This document shows positions 1 through 6,780 of a DNA stretch of 16,341 nucleotides, piece by piece; the first letter of the stretch is position 1, and each line of letters starts with the position of its first letter. The stretch covers positions 1 through 16,341 of the forward strand of contig MGSI01000106.1 in the NCBI GenBank assembly GCA_001798455.1, given 5' to 3'. Source of the stretch: Deltaproteobacteria bacterium RIFCSPLOWO2_02_FULL_57_26 (GTDB lineage: Bacteria > Desulfobacterota > Binatia > UBA9968). The notes beneath the pieces are model-generated. The model saw nothing but the letters and a program-made list of their open reading frames with translations. It was not told the DNA's origin and searched no databases. The translations under genes and the position numbers were made by a program.

Positions 1-403
1 CACAGACAGACATAGCGCCAACAACGACCGGCGCACAAAATGCGATGCATTCATGTTTGTTCGACCCCTCTTTCTCTCAGGTAATTTAAGTCTCCATACT
101 CCAAGGCCGAGGAAATGTCCAGCCCCGCCTCTGGCCAGCAGACCGGTTTATCTAAAAACCGCTCCTTATTTTCGCGTCCTTCCGGCGGCCGGGCCGGCAG
201 GGACCAAACAGGGCTCGCCTCCTGTCCCCGCGGTTTGGGTAACCTTATTTATGAGGCACCACACCCCTTCTCGGTAACATTCTTTATAAGGCAGATTGGT
301 GACTACCAATCACGACTGTTCCAGTGTAAGATCCGGACACGCGATCTGCTCGCTGATCGACCTGGGCAAGTCTGAAACGGAGCGCGCCAAGACATTGGGT
401 AAA
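1..403. other. Intergenic leader without a convincing gene
   Basis: I see no supportable gene in the first 403 bases. Two overlapping open frames on the plus strand (53-277 and 115-375) give Pro/Arg/Ser-rich, low-complexity translations with no domain and no good Shine-Dalgarno site, so I treat them as chance. The stretch holds a GC-rich palindromic patch with three CCGG cores (about 182-198), an imperfect 21-bp direct repeat (238-258 and 273-293), and part of a short repeat shared with the intergenic region near 8323-8345. It probably contains the promoter and 5' leader of the TPM-domain gene, but I could not assign a convincing -35/-10 pair. Confidence 0.5.
238..293. repeat. Imperfect 21-bp direct repeat, 35-bp period
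   Basis: Two copies, 238-258 and 273-293, both begin GGTAAC and end in a TTTAT-purine-AGGCA block; 18 of 21 positions match. The 35-bp period is not a multiple of three, so a repeated peptide does not explain it. It lies about 110 bases upstream of the preferred start of the TPM-domain gene. It could be a pair of operator or activator sites on roughly the same helix face; that role is inference. Confidence 0.6.
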
Positions 404-1273
404 ATGATATTCCTCGGCTTTGCTCTTTTCGCCAGCCTGATATTCTGCCCTTTTTCAGTTGCCCTGGAAGTCCCTGTCCTCAAAGATACCATCAACGACT
501 TCGCCGGGATGATGCCGCAAGCTAGCGTTCACGATCTGGAAGAGCGCCTGAAACGCTTCAAAACACAGACCGGCCACACCATCGTAGTTCTTACGGTACG
601 AAGCCTTGAAGATGAAGACATAGAAAGCTTCGGCGGCAAAGCCTTCAAGAGCTTGCCGCTTGAGGAGCCGGAATTACAGAAATCCGTCCTTCTTGTCGTC
701 GCTAGAAAGCAGCAAAAAGTCGGCGTCGAGGTCGGCTCGCAGTTGGGACATCTTTTTCGCGAACCTGAGGCGAGCCAAAAACTTCAGGGCCACGTAGGCC
801 TCTATTTCGGCGGCTTCAGACCCGATTTAGGAATTCACGCGGGAGTAAATTATATTTTTAGGGTGATCAAGGGAGAGTTTCATGTCGACACCACAACCGA
901 GCTAGAAAAGCTTGAAGATGCCTCGACGCGAGGCGCTGGGGCCGGAGCTATCTTCGCTGTATTGTTGGCTCCCTTCCTGGCATTCGTGGTCGGCGTGTTA
1001 TGGGGAATTTACGCAACGCATAACAGTATTGAGCGTGGAATGCGCCTCGTCATGGGCGCTGTTCTGAGTTATGGAACGGCGAAAATTGTGGCGATCCTTA
1101 TGTCCCTGATTAGCAGCTACGGTGATGGTTTATGGTATTTTATCCTGGCCATCAGCATTCCTCTGGGTGTTTTCGGCAGCCTGACGGAATTTTGGATGGC
1201 AGGGGAGTGGCGCGGCATACCGAGGGTGAAGGATAGAATAAAACGGAAGCCTGAAGACAATATGGGGATCTGA
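404..1273 (+). CDS. TPM-domain (YgcG/Psb32-type) membrane-anchored protein
   Basis: From ATG 404 this gives 289 residues. Residues 1-20 form a hydrophobic signal sequence. A TPM domain follows at about 22-160: it opens with a V-x-D-x-x-x-x-F-x-G pattern, then the strand TGHTIVVLTVRSL, then KSVLLVVARKQQKVGVEVG, the typical TPM core. About 185-265 holds three hydrophobic segments, a membrane anchor, with a basic C-terminal tail. TPM proteins are extracytoplasmic and associated with membrane-protein quality control or photosystem repair in other organisms; the exact role here is unknown. The frame is open upstream to a TTG at 296, but the signal peptide begins right after Met 404, so I prefer 404, although its Shine-Dalgarno is weak. 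A hairpin plus T-run follows the stop, so the gene is probably monocistronic. Family call fairly sure, function not. Confidence 0.75.
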   Translation: MIFLGFALFASLIFCPFSVALEVPVLKDTINDFAGMMPQASVHDLEERLKRFKTQTGHTIVVLTVRSLEDEDIESFGGKAFKSLPLEEPELQKSVLLVVARKQQKVGVEVGSQLGHLFREPEASQKLQGHVGLYFGGFRPDLGIHAGVNYIFRVIKGEFHVDTTTELEKLEDASTRGAGAGAIFAVLLAPFLAFVVGVLWGIYATHNSIERGMRLVMGAVLSYGTAKIVAILMSLISSYGDGLWYFILAISIPLGVFGSLTEFWMAGEWRGIPRVKDRIKRKPEDNMGI

Positions 1274-1283
1274 AAACCCGAGC

Positions 1284-1314
1284 CCGGACTGGTTCTCCCC
1301 CAGCCGGCCTTTTT
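1284..1314 (+). terminator. Probable rho-independent terminator
   Basis: CCGG-(A bulge)-CTGG pairs with CCAG-CCGG around a 7-base pyrimidine loop, and CC then five T residues follow. It starts 11 bases after the TPM gene stop and would separate that gene from the TctC receptor gene downstream. Stem of 8 bp with one bulged A; assigned by eye without a folding energy. Confidence 0.5.
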
Positions 1315-1366
1315 GGGTACTAACGCTGAAACCGAATTGGAACGAATCATTAAAAGGAGCATTCTT

Positions 1367-2398
1367 ATGATTAAGAGACTCCGATTACATGTGGCGACCG
1401 TCATAGGGTTTGCCCTTTTGGCTTCCATCGCTACAGGGGAGGAATTCTACAAGGGTAAGACTGTTCGATTGGTTGTGGGATTTTCGGCAGGGGGAGGGTT
1501 TGATATCTACGCACGGGCAATCGCACGGCATATCGGCAAACACATTCCGGGTAACCCCACCATCATCGTGGAGAACATGACTGGCGCTGGTAGCCTTATT
1601 GCGGCCAACTATATTTATAACAAGGCCAAGCCCGATGGGCTTACCATTGGCAACTGGGTTGGGACACTGGTCTTGCAGCAGGTAATGGGAGGGCAAAAGG
1701 GCATTGAGTTCGATGCGCGCAAGTTTGAATGGATCGGGCTGCCCGCGGGAGACAGCTCCTTATGTGCGCTCACTAAGGCACGCGGCGTCACGAGCATCGA
1801 CACTTGGTTGGCAGCCAAGGAGCCGGTCAAAATAGGCGGTCTCGCCCCCGGCTCTGTAACATCCGATATTCCCAGGATCCTGAAGGCCGCCTTGAATCTC
1901 CCTATCCAGGTGGTCGAAGGATACAAGGGCACGGCTGAGATTCGTCTGGCGGCGGATTCCGGTGAGGTTGACGGGGGTTGTTGGGGCTGGGAAACGATCA
2001 AGGTGATGTGGCGCAAAGGGATAGAGTCGGGGGATGTAAAAGTTGTGATACAAGCGCTCCCCAAGAAGCATCCAGAGCTCCAAGACGTACCCAACGCTGT
2101 GGACTTAGCTAAGTCTGATGAGGCGCGCCAATTGATTAAGGCAGGGATCACCGATCCGGCTACTATCGTCCGCTCTTACTCTCTCCCTCCAGGTACGCCC
2201 AAGGAAAGGGTGAAGATCCTGCGTGATGCCTTCATGGCGACCATGAAGGACCCGGAGTTCTTGGCCGAGACAAAGAAGTCCCAACTGGATCTCAACCCTC
2301 TGTCCGGCTCTGAGGTGGAGACTATCGTCCAAGGCTTCTTCAAGCTGCAACCCAGCTTGGTAGCTAAACTGAAAGAGATAACGGTTCCTAAGAAGTAG
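1367..2398 (+). CDS. TctC-type (Bug family) tripartite tricarboxylate transporter receptor
   Basis: Periplasmic solute-binding protein of the tripartite tricarboxylate transporter type, 343 residues from ATG 1367, which sits 7 bases after a clear AAAAGGAG at 1352-1359; an upstream in-frame TTG (1313) lacks support. Residues 1-24 are a Sec signal peptide. The ligand-binding core shows VVGFSAGGGFD, then HIPGNPTIIVENMTGAGS and KPDGLTIGN, the classical TctC order. Family members bind carboxylates, often aromatic or small organic acids; the ligand here is unknown. Two cysteines (in SLCAL and GGCWGW) recur in the second TctC receptor of the window and may form a disulfide. There are no TctA/TctB genes nearby, so it is an orphan receptor. 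The RidA-family gene starts 12 bases downstream and its SD overlaps this gene's stop, indicating an operon. Confidence 0.9.
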   Translation: MIKRLRLHVATVIGFALLASIATGEEFYKGKTVRLVVGFSAGGGFDIYARAIARHIGKHIPGNPTIIVENMTGAGSLIAANYIYNKAKPDGLTIGNWVGTLVLQQVMGGQKGIEFDARKFEWIGLPAGDSSLCALTKARGVTSIDTWLAAKEPVKIGGLAPGSVTSDIPRILKAALNLPIQVVEGYKGTAEIRLAADSGEVDGGCWGWETIKVMWRKGIESGDVKVVIQALPKKHPELQDVPNAVDLAKSDEARQLIKAGITDPATIVRSYSLPPGTPKERVKILRDAFMATMKDPEFLAETKKSQLDLNPLSGSEVETIVQGFFKLQPSLVAKLKEITVPKK

Positions 2399-2410
2399 GA
2401 GGTAAGAGAT

Positions 2411-2791
2411 ATGCAGCCTAAGTTTATTCCCCACGTTCCCCCAAGGATCTATTCCAAGGCTTGTGTCTATGGAAATGTGATATTTCTGGCCGGCGAAGAT
2501 TGCAAAGATCCTAAAACGCAGAAAGTGCGCGGCAGCACCGTAGCCGAACAGGCAGATTATCTTTTTCAGAACATGAAGGCTACTCTAGAAAGCTTGGGGA
2601 GCTCCCTTGATAACGTCGTCAGTCTCACTGCCTATGTTACCGATCCCCGGGGTAAAGAAGACTATCGAGAAGCCCGGCGCAAACATCTCCCGCACCAACC
2701 CCCCAGCGCACTCATCTGTGGAATTCAGCTTGCCGATCCTGAGATGCTAATAGAGATCCAGGCCACGGCCGTCATTCCAGAAAAGCGCTAG
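2411..2791 (+). CDS. RidA/YjgF/UK114-family protein lacking the canonical arginine
   Basis: 126 residues, the usual Rid length (about 125-130). ATG 2411 lies 8 bases after AGGAGG (2397-2402), which overlaps the stop of the preceding TctC gene, so the two are co-transcribed. Family marks: YSKACVYGNVIFLAG near the N-terminus, the helix with TLESLGSSLDNVVSLTAYVTD, and the C-terminal strand EMLIEIQATAV. Canonical RidA deaminates reactive enamine/imine intermediates using an Arg in a P-A-R-S motif (Arg105 in E. coli RidA); here the aligned stretch is P-S-A-L, so the Arg is absent. That points to one of the Rid subfamilies not known as imine deaminases, or to a hydrolase acting on another substrate. 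Pairing with a receptor gene suggests a catabolic role. Family certain, activity open. Confidence 0.9.
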   Translation: MQPKFIPHVPPRIYSKACVYGNVIFLAGEDCKDPKTQKVRGSTVAEQADYLFQNMKATLESLGSSLDNVVSLTAYVTDPRGKEDYREARRKHLPHQPPSALICGIQLADPEMLIEIQATAVIPEKR

Positions 2792-2928
2792 AGCCTACGG
2801 CTTTGCACACGGATAAGATTAAGCGTTTTGCCTTCGTCTTCGAAACAAGTCAATACTCCTGGCAGACCCCAATTCACAAGAAACTGAAGGTCAAAGGCAA
2901 AGGTGCGACCCCGCTCCGCCCCCTATAC

Positions 2929-4269
2929 TTACCGAATAAGCCGTGCGCGGGGTAGCGCTACATAGATCATGATCACGGTCAGCGCACCAACTGCGCCCAT
3001 CGACGCCACAGCCCACCGGGCCCCCACTAGGGATGACAGCGCCCCGATGAGAATGCTTCCTATCATCAGCATGACCTGGCTCATGTGAAAGATTGCCATC
3101 GTCCGACCGCGGAATCCGGAAGGAGAGTAAGTTTGGATGACGGTTTGCACAAGGGCGTGGGAGCTCACGTGGCAGAGGCCTACGATCCCCATCAGCACCG
3201 CCGAAAGCTCGAACCAGGGTGATGCCGAGAAGGCAATGACGATAAACCCGTATAACGTCACGCCTCCCAACATGAGCATGCCCCTCGGTAGATTGTCACC
3301 GAGGGACGCGATGAGAACGGAGCTGCACAGCGCACCCACACCCATAGCGGTCAGGAGCAACCCCTGCCCGGTGGCCCCAACTCCAAGGAGGTCTCGCGCA
3401 AACACCGGCAACAGCGTCGTGAAGGGGATGATGAACAAAGACGCAAACATCGCGATCAGGAGACCGGTGCGAACGGCCTCGTTCTTCCAGCTGAACTTCC
3501 ACCCTTCGATGATGCTCTGGCCGAAGGAGGTCCCGTGAGCAGAGTGACCGTGAGAGCTAACAGAAGAGCCCTGCGCCGAGCGAAGCCGCACGGTCCAAAC
3601 AGTCGCCAAGAAATAAAAAACAGCCTGGACAGCATAGGAGCCGCCAGTCCCGAACATCGCGATGAGCAAGCCTGCCAGGGCGGGGCCAGTGCTTCGCGCC
3701 ACGTTAAAGACAATCGCGTTGAGGCCGATAGCGTTGGTCAGGTGACCGGGCGGCACGGCATCGGCGACCATCGCAGCCCTGGACGGCTGCTCAAAGGTCT
3801 GGACGATTGCCATCCCGAAGGCGGTCACGTACACGTGCCATGACTGGATCTGGCCTGTAATAATCAGCAGGGCTATCGTGGCGTACAATAACCCATTCAC
3901 CACTTGGGCAACCATCACCTGCCTCTTGCGGGAATAGCGGTCGGCGGTGCTGCCCGCCACCGGGGATAACAAGAGAAACGGTATTGCCTGAACTCCTCGC
4001 ACTAGGCCAAGTTGGAGCGCTGAGTTTGTCAGCTCATAGATGAGCCAACCGCGGGCGACCTGATCCATCCACGTCCCCATAGACACGAATACCTGCCCGA
4101 ACCAGAGCAAACGGAACTCGCGGTGGCGGAGCGCCTCTAAGGCCCTGAGGTGAAGCAACGCATCGAGAGGGCGCCGGGGCTGCCGAAGAGCCACTGGCTG
4201 AGCGGCTTCGCTCCTTGGCGCGGTCGGCTCTTCTTTCTCGGCGGTCGGTGAACGCAGAGCAGTCTCCAT
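2929..4269 (-). CDS. MFS transporter, EntS/MFS_3-like exporter
   Basis: 446 residues, typical of 12-helix major facilitator proteins. A 45-residue charged, Pro/Arg-rich cytoplasmic tail precedes LRHREFRLLWFGQ, the usual opening of the MFS_3 (transmembrane secretion effector, EntS-like) family. Motif A between helices 2 and 3 is GSTADRYSRKR at about 106-116. Hydrophobic segments alternate regularly to the C-terminus. Such proteins export siderophores, drugs or other small molecules; no ligand can be named. ATG 4269 has no near Shine-Dalgarno and sits at the edge of a 10-bp inverted repeat; an in-frame stop occurs about 60 bases upstream, and no better ATG/GTG/TTG start lies between. It converges with the RidA gene and follows, on the same strand, the second TctC receptor 307 bases upstream. 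Confidence 0.85.
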   Translation of the reverse strand: METALRSPTAEKEEPTAPRSEAAQPVALRQPRRPLDALLHLRALEALRHREFRLLWFGQVFVSMGTWMDQVARGWLIYELTNSALQLGLVRGVQAIPFLLLSPVAGSTADRYSRKRQVMVAQVVNGLLYATIALLIITGQIQSWHVYVTAFGMAIVQTFEQPSRAAMVADAVPPGHLTNAIGLNAIVFNVARSTGPALAGLLIAMFGTGGSYAVQAVFYFLATVWTVRLRSAQGSSVSSHGHSAHGTSFGQSIIEGWKFSWKNEAVRTGLLIAMFASLFIIPFTTLLPVFARDLLGVGATGQGLLLTAMGVGALCSSVLIASLGDNLPRGMLMLGGVTLYGFIVIAFSASPWFELSAVLMGIVGLCHVSSHALVQTVIQTYSPSGFRGRTMAIFHMSQVMLMIGSILIGALSSLVGARWAVASMGAVGALTVIMIYVALPRARLIR

Positions 4270-4336
4270 AGCGGGGCGATCGGGACGATCTCCCTCGATG
4301 TACCCGAGCCACTGGCTCAGGATGATGCCCCGCTAT
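4268..4336 (-). promoter_or_regulatory. Inverted repeat bracketing the MFS gene leader
   Basis: ATAGCGGGGC at 4268-4277 and its exact complement GCCCCGCTAT at 4327-4336 flank the 5' leader of the MFS gene. Inside lies a smaller hairpin, GAGCC-ACT-GGCTC (4306-4318). On the transcript one arm runs directly into the ATG (4269-4267), so the start codon would border a long-range stem. It could be an operator or a translation-control structure; this is inference from the sequence alone. Confidence 0.4.
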
Positions 4337-4576
4337 ATCATGGGCGGAGGAGCGGCGTCCAGTTACATCGGTATCGAACTGGTGAACAGAAAAGGAGAAG
4401 GCTGCTTTTTTCTTGCCCTGCGCCATCGGGCCATGGTAGTTGCCAGTCAGGCACAGAATTCCCCTCCGAAAAAACCCGTCTGTACCAGGAAAGAAAATGT
4501 CAGGCAAGAATTAAATAATTAAATGCCTGGCACTGGTCCCCCACAGATGCTAGTCAGGGGAAAGAAATTTCCTCTG
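4270..4576. other. 307-base intergenic region with repeats and hairpins
   Basis: This region separates the TctC receptor (ends at 4577, minus strand) from the MFS gene (starts at 4269, minus strand). Short plus-strand frames here (4298-4522, and one starting at 4523) show no domain and I do not call them genes. The content is structural: the inverted repeat near the MFS start, a direct repeat at 4446-4460 and 4499-4512, and a large hairpin at 4484-4537 that may end transcription of the TctC gene. A promoter for the MFS gene should lie here but I cannot place it. Confidence 0.5.
4484..4537 (-). repeat. Large hairpin and short direct repeats downstream of the TctC gene
   Basis: TGTCAGGCA (4498-4506) pairs with TGCCTGGCA (4524-4532), 8 of 9 bases, around an AT-rich 17-base loop. 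Outside it ACCAG (4484-4488) pairs with CTGGT (4533-4537). A near copy of the left arm plus flank, GTCAGGCACAGAATT at 4446-4460, matches 4499-4512 except for one inserted base, and TGCC-AGTCA-GGCA forms another small hairpin at 4441-4453. It lies about 40 bases past the TctC stop on the minus strand, so it may be a terminator or an mRNA-stabilising or REP-like element. There is no strong T-run. Confidence 0.5.
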
Positions 4577-5602
4577 TTATTTGAGAATCTCTCGCAGCTT
4601 GGTTACCAGAGCAGGATCGAGTTTGAAAAACCTTGCCACAGTCTTTTCCACCTCTTCCCCTGGTACGGGGTTGATATCCATCTTGGACCTTTTCGCGTCG
4701 GCGAGGAACTCTGGATCCCGCATGGTGTCCATAAAGGCCTTCTGCAGAACCTTGACGCGATCTTTGGGTGTGCCCGGGGGCAGTGAGTATGGCCGGGTAA
4801 TAGAGTTTGGGTCGTGAACAGCCGCCTGAAGTAATAGGCGAGCCTCCTCGGTTTTTGCCAGGCTAACGGCCAGCGGGACCTTTGGAAGCTCCGGATGAGG
4901 TTTAGGAACTAGCTGAATCACTAGATTGACGTCGCCGGCATCCAGTGCCTTGCCCCAGATCACCTTGATCGATTCCCACTGCCAGCATCCGCCTGCAAGC
5001 TCGCCGCTCTCGGCCGCGAGCCGAATCTCGGCAGTCCCTTTATATCCTGGGATCGGCTGAACCGGCAGACCCAGGACCTCTTTAAGGACTCTGGCCATGC
5101 CGTAGGAGGCGTCTCCCGGCCCCACGCCGCCGAGCTTAACCGGCGTTTTTGCCGCCCTCCATTGTTCGAGGCTGTTAATGCCGCTCGCTCTGGCTAAAGC
5201 ACAGGCACCGGTATCCTGTACGGGTACCCCGAGCCATTCGAACTTGCGCGCGTCAAACTCAATCCCTGGAGCTCCCAAAACCTGATTCAAGATCTGGAAG
5301 CCGTGGAAGTTGCCGATCGTGAGACCGTCAGGTTTCGCAATCCTGTACAGATGGTTGGCTGAAAGAATGCTTGCCGCCCCCGTCATATTTTCCACAATGA
5401 TCGTAGGATTACCCGGAATGTGTTTGCCCATGTGCCGCCCGATGGCTCGGGAATAGGTATCGAAGCCGCCCCCGGCGGAAAAACCCACAACGATGCGCAT
5501 CGTCTTCCCTTTGAAAAAGGTCTCTTGGGCCGGGGCTGGCGCCACCCATGCGCCGAACGTAAACAGAATAGCCAATGTTATATATGCTCGTGTCTTAAAC
5601 AT
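4577..5602 (-). CDS. TctC-type (Bug family) solute receptor, second copy
   Basis: 341 residues with a clean Sec signal peptide (cleavage probably after residue 25, PAPA|QE). ATG 5602 follows AAAGGAGAG on the minus strand. The core repeats the features of the plus-strand TctC receptor: FKGKTMRIVVGFSAGGGFD, the shared HIPGNPTIIVENMTGA block, KPDGLTIGN, the YSLPPGTPK segment and the same two Cys (GACAL, GGCWQW). By eye the two proteins are roughly 60% identical over their whole length, so they are paralogs with different flanking genes. Differences cluster in the loop after TIGN (FHGFQILNQ versus WVGTLVLQQ) and at the VPVQDTG segment, likely ligand contacts. No TctA/TctB partner is present. Expression probably starts in the divergent region shared with the alpha/beta hydrolase gene. 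Confidence 0.9.
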   Translation of the reverse strand: MFKTRAYITLAILFTFGAWVAPAPAQETFFKGKTMRIVVGFSAGGGFDTYSRAIGRHMGKHIPGNPTIIVENMTGAASILSANHLYRIAKPDGLTIGNFHGFQILNQVLGAPGIEFDARKFEWLGVPVQDTGACALARASGINSLEQWRAAKTPVKLGGVGPGDASYGMARVLKEVLGLPVQPIPGYKGTAEIRLAAESGELAGGCWQWESIKVIWGKALDAGDVNLVIQLVPKPHPELPKVPLAVSLAKTEEARLLLQAAVHDPNSITRPYSLPPGTPKDRVKVLQKAFMDTMRDPEFLADAKRSKMDINPVPGEEVEKTVARFFKLDPALVTKLREILK

Positions 5603-5647
5603 GTGGTCTCTCCTTTTTTCAGCCTCGCCTTCCTATCTGCTCATGTC

Positions 5648-5676
5648 CCATAACTCATTCCGGGTGTAGATTACAA
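5648..5676 (-). promoter_or_regulatory. Possible sigma70 promoter of the second TctC receptor
   Basis: Reading the minus strand, TTGTAA (5676-5671) and TTATGG (5653-5648) are separated by exactly 17 bases, giving a leader of about 40 bases to the ATG at 5602. Matches to consensus are partial (4/6 at the -35). A small inverted repeat CTACC-7-GGTAG (5684-5700) lies just upstream and could be an operator. Assigned by eye. Confidence 0.3.
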
Positions 5677-5853
5677 GTTGGCACTACCTGTCCAAGGTAG
5701 CAAACCTGGGCTCTCCGAAGGGTCGGGTCGAAAGCCCTTCTTTTCGATTTCCTGCGATCCTCACTGACGATCACGAGTCACGTCCCACGCTGCAATCTCG
5801 TTGCGTCGGAGTCCAGCTTCAGGATATCCTCAGGCACTTGATCGCTGACAGAT

Positions 5854-5859
5854 GAGGAG
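5854..5859 (+). promoter_or_regulatory. Ribosome binding site fixing the alpha/beta hydrolase start
   Basis: GAGGAG lies 7 bases before ATG 5867. The in-frame ATG at 5852 overlaps this site and has no SD of its own, so the downstream Met is the likely start. Confidence 0.7.
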
Positions 5860-5866
5860 AATTCAA

Positions 5867-6688
5867 ATGCGCACGAACTTGATCAGTATACCAACTCCCA
5901 CCCACCCTCTTGATGGCGCCTACTACACGCCGGATGGGCCGATCAAAGGAGCTGCTTTGTACTTTCATGGCAACCAGATGAACTTTTACGTGGGGGCAGC
6001 CCGCTTTCTGGCAACCCATATCACGTCCCTTGGCTATGCCTTCCTCTCTTTTAATCGGCGCGGACATGACTCGGTCGGCACGTACAACAGCCGCGAACCT
6101 GTGGGAGGGGCCTACCAAACTGTGGCAGAGGGGATAGAGGACAACGAGCTGGCTGCGCGCTTTTTGACCGAGCAAGGCTTCGACAGACCCATAGTCATAG
6201 GTCACAGCAACGGTGGTGTTCTGGCGAGCCATTTTGCCGCGCATCATCCGGAAACCCTGGCGTTAATTCTGCTCTCCGCCCATGCCGGCGGCAACCGGCT
6301 GAAGAATCCCGGTTCGGCAAGTCAATTTTCACTTAACGAGAAGCTCGACGACTTAATGAAGGAGGCCCGGGAATTGCTGGCAGCTGGGCGGCCGCGCCAA
6401 CTCATGCTTCTGCCCACCTGGTGGTACGTCATCTCGGCCCGGACTTTCATGGACCGTCTCACCAATGTGCCGGACCTTCTGGAAAATTCCAGGCGGGTGC
6501 GGTGTCCGGTATTATTCATTCGGGGAGACAAGGAGCCGGCCAACGTTTATCCGGCCGAAGCCTTCAAACAGAACTGTCCCGGTCCGTGTGATGTCGTCAT
6601 CGTACCGGACTGCGACCACTTCTACGTGGGAGCCGAAGAGCATGTCGCCTCTGTCGTAACCGACTGGTTATCCCGAACGCTCGATTAG
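5867..6688 (+). CDS. Alpha/beta hydrolase (serine hydrolase)
   Basis: 273 residues from ATG 5867. Oxyanion-hole HG in ALYFHGNQMNF (residues 34-35), nucleophile elbow GHSNGG with Ser114, acid Asp221 in LFIRGDKEPAN, and His251 in PDCDHFYVG: a complete Ser-Asp-His triad in the right order. A cap of about 60 residues lies between Ser114 and the acid strand. No signal peptide, so cytoplasmic. The fold is shared by esterases, lipases, C-C hydrolases and thioesterases, and I cannot choose among them; the FNRRGHDSVG segment is common in esterase-like members. It is divergent from the second TctC gene (264-base gap) and convergent with the amidase. An SD-like TAAGGAG just after the stop has no following gene. 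Confidence 0.85.
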   Translation: MRTNLISIPTPTHPLDGAYYTPDGPIKGAALYFHGNQMNFYVGAARFLATHITSLGYAFLSFNRRGHDSVGTYNSREPVGGAYQTVAEGIEDNELAARFLTEQGFDRPIVIGHSNGGVLASHFAAHHPETLALILLSAHAGGNRLKNPGSASQFSLNEKLDDLMKEARELLAAGRPRQLMLLPTWWYVISARTFMDRLTNVPDLLENSRRVRCPVLFIRGDKEPANVYPAEAFKQNCPGPCDVVIVPDCDHFYVGAEEHVASVVTDWLSRTLD

Positions 6689-6711
6689 TTCGTAAGGAGA
6701 ACGCAATCTGT

Positions 6712-6752
6712 TCACCTGGTGAGGGTCGATGGTCGGGATCTGGTTAACCAGA
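6712..6752. repeat. Two perfect palindromes between convergent genes
   Basis: TCACC-T-GGTGA (6712-6722) and the 14-bp perfect palindrome TCTGGTTAACCAGA (6739-6752) lie in the 92-base gap between the convergent alpha/beta hydrolase and amidase genes. No T-run follows either one on either strand, so a classical intrinsic terminator is not obvious. They may be protein-binding sites, or weak bidirectional transcription stops. Confidence 0.5.
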
Positions 6753-6780
6753 ATGTCCCCATTTGCTGCCCCGGCTCACG

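Noticed and set aside
53..375. Overlapping plus-strand frames near the left edge
   Set aside because: Low-complexity translations without domain, no SD, and two competing frames over the same bases.
2792..2928. Terminator between the convergent RidA and MFS genes
   Set aside because: The only stem seen, AGCC-TAC-GGCT just after the RidA stop, has 4 bp and a short T-run; too weak to call.
4298..4522. Possible small protein between the TctC receptor and MFS genes
   Set aside because: No domain or SD, and the stretch is occupied by inverted and direct repeats better explained as regulatory or repeat DNA.
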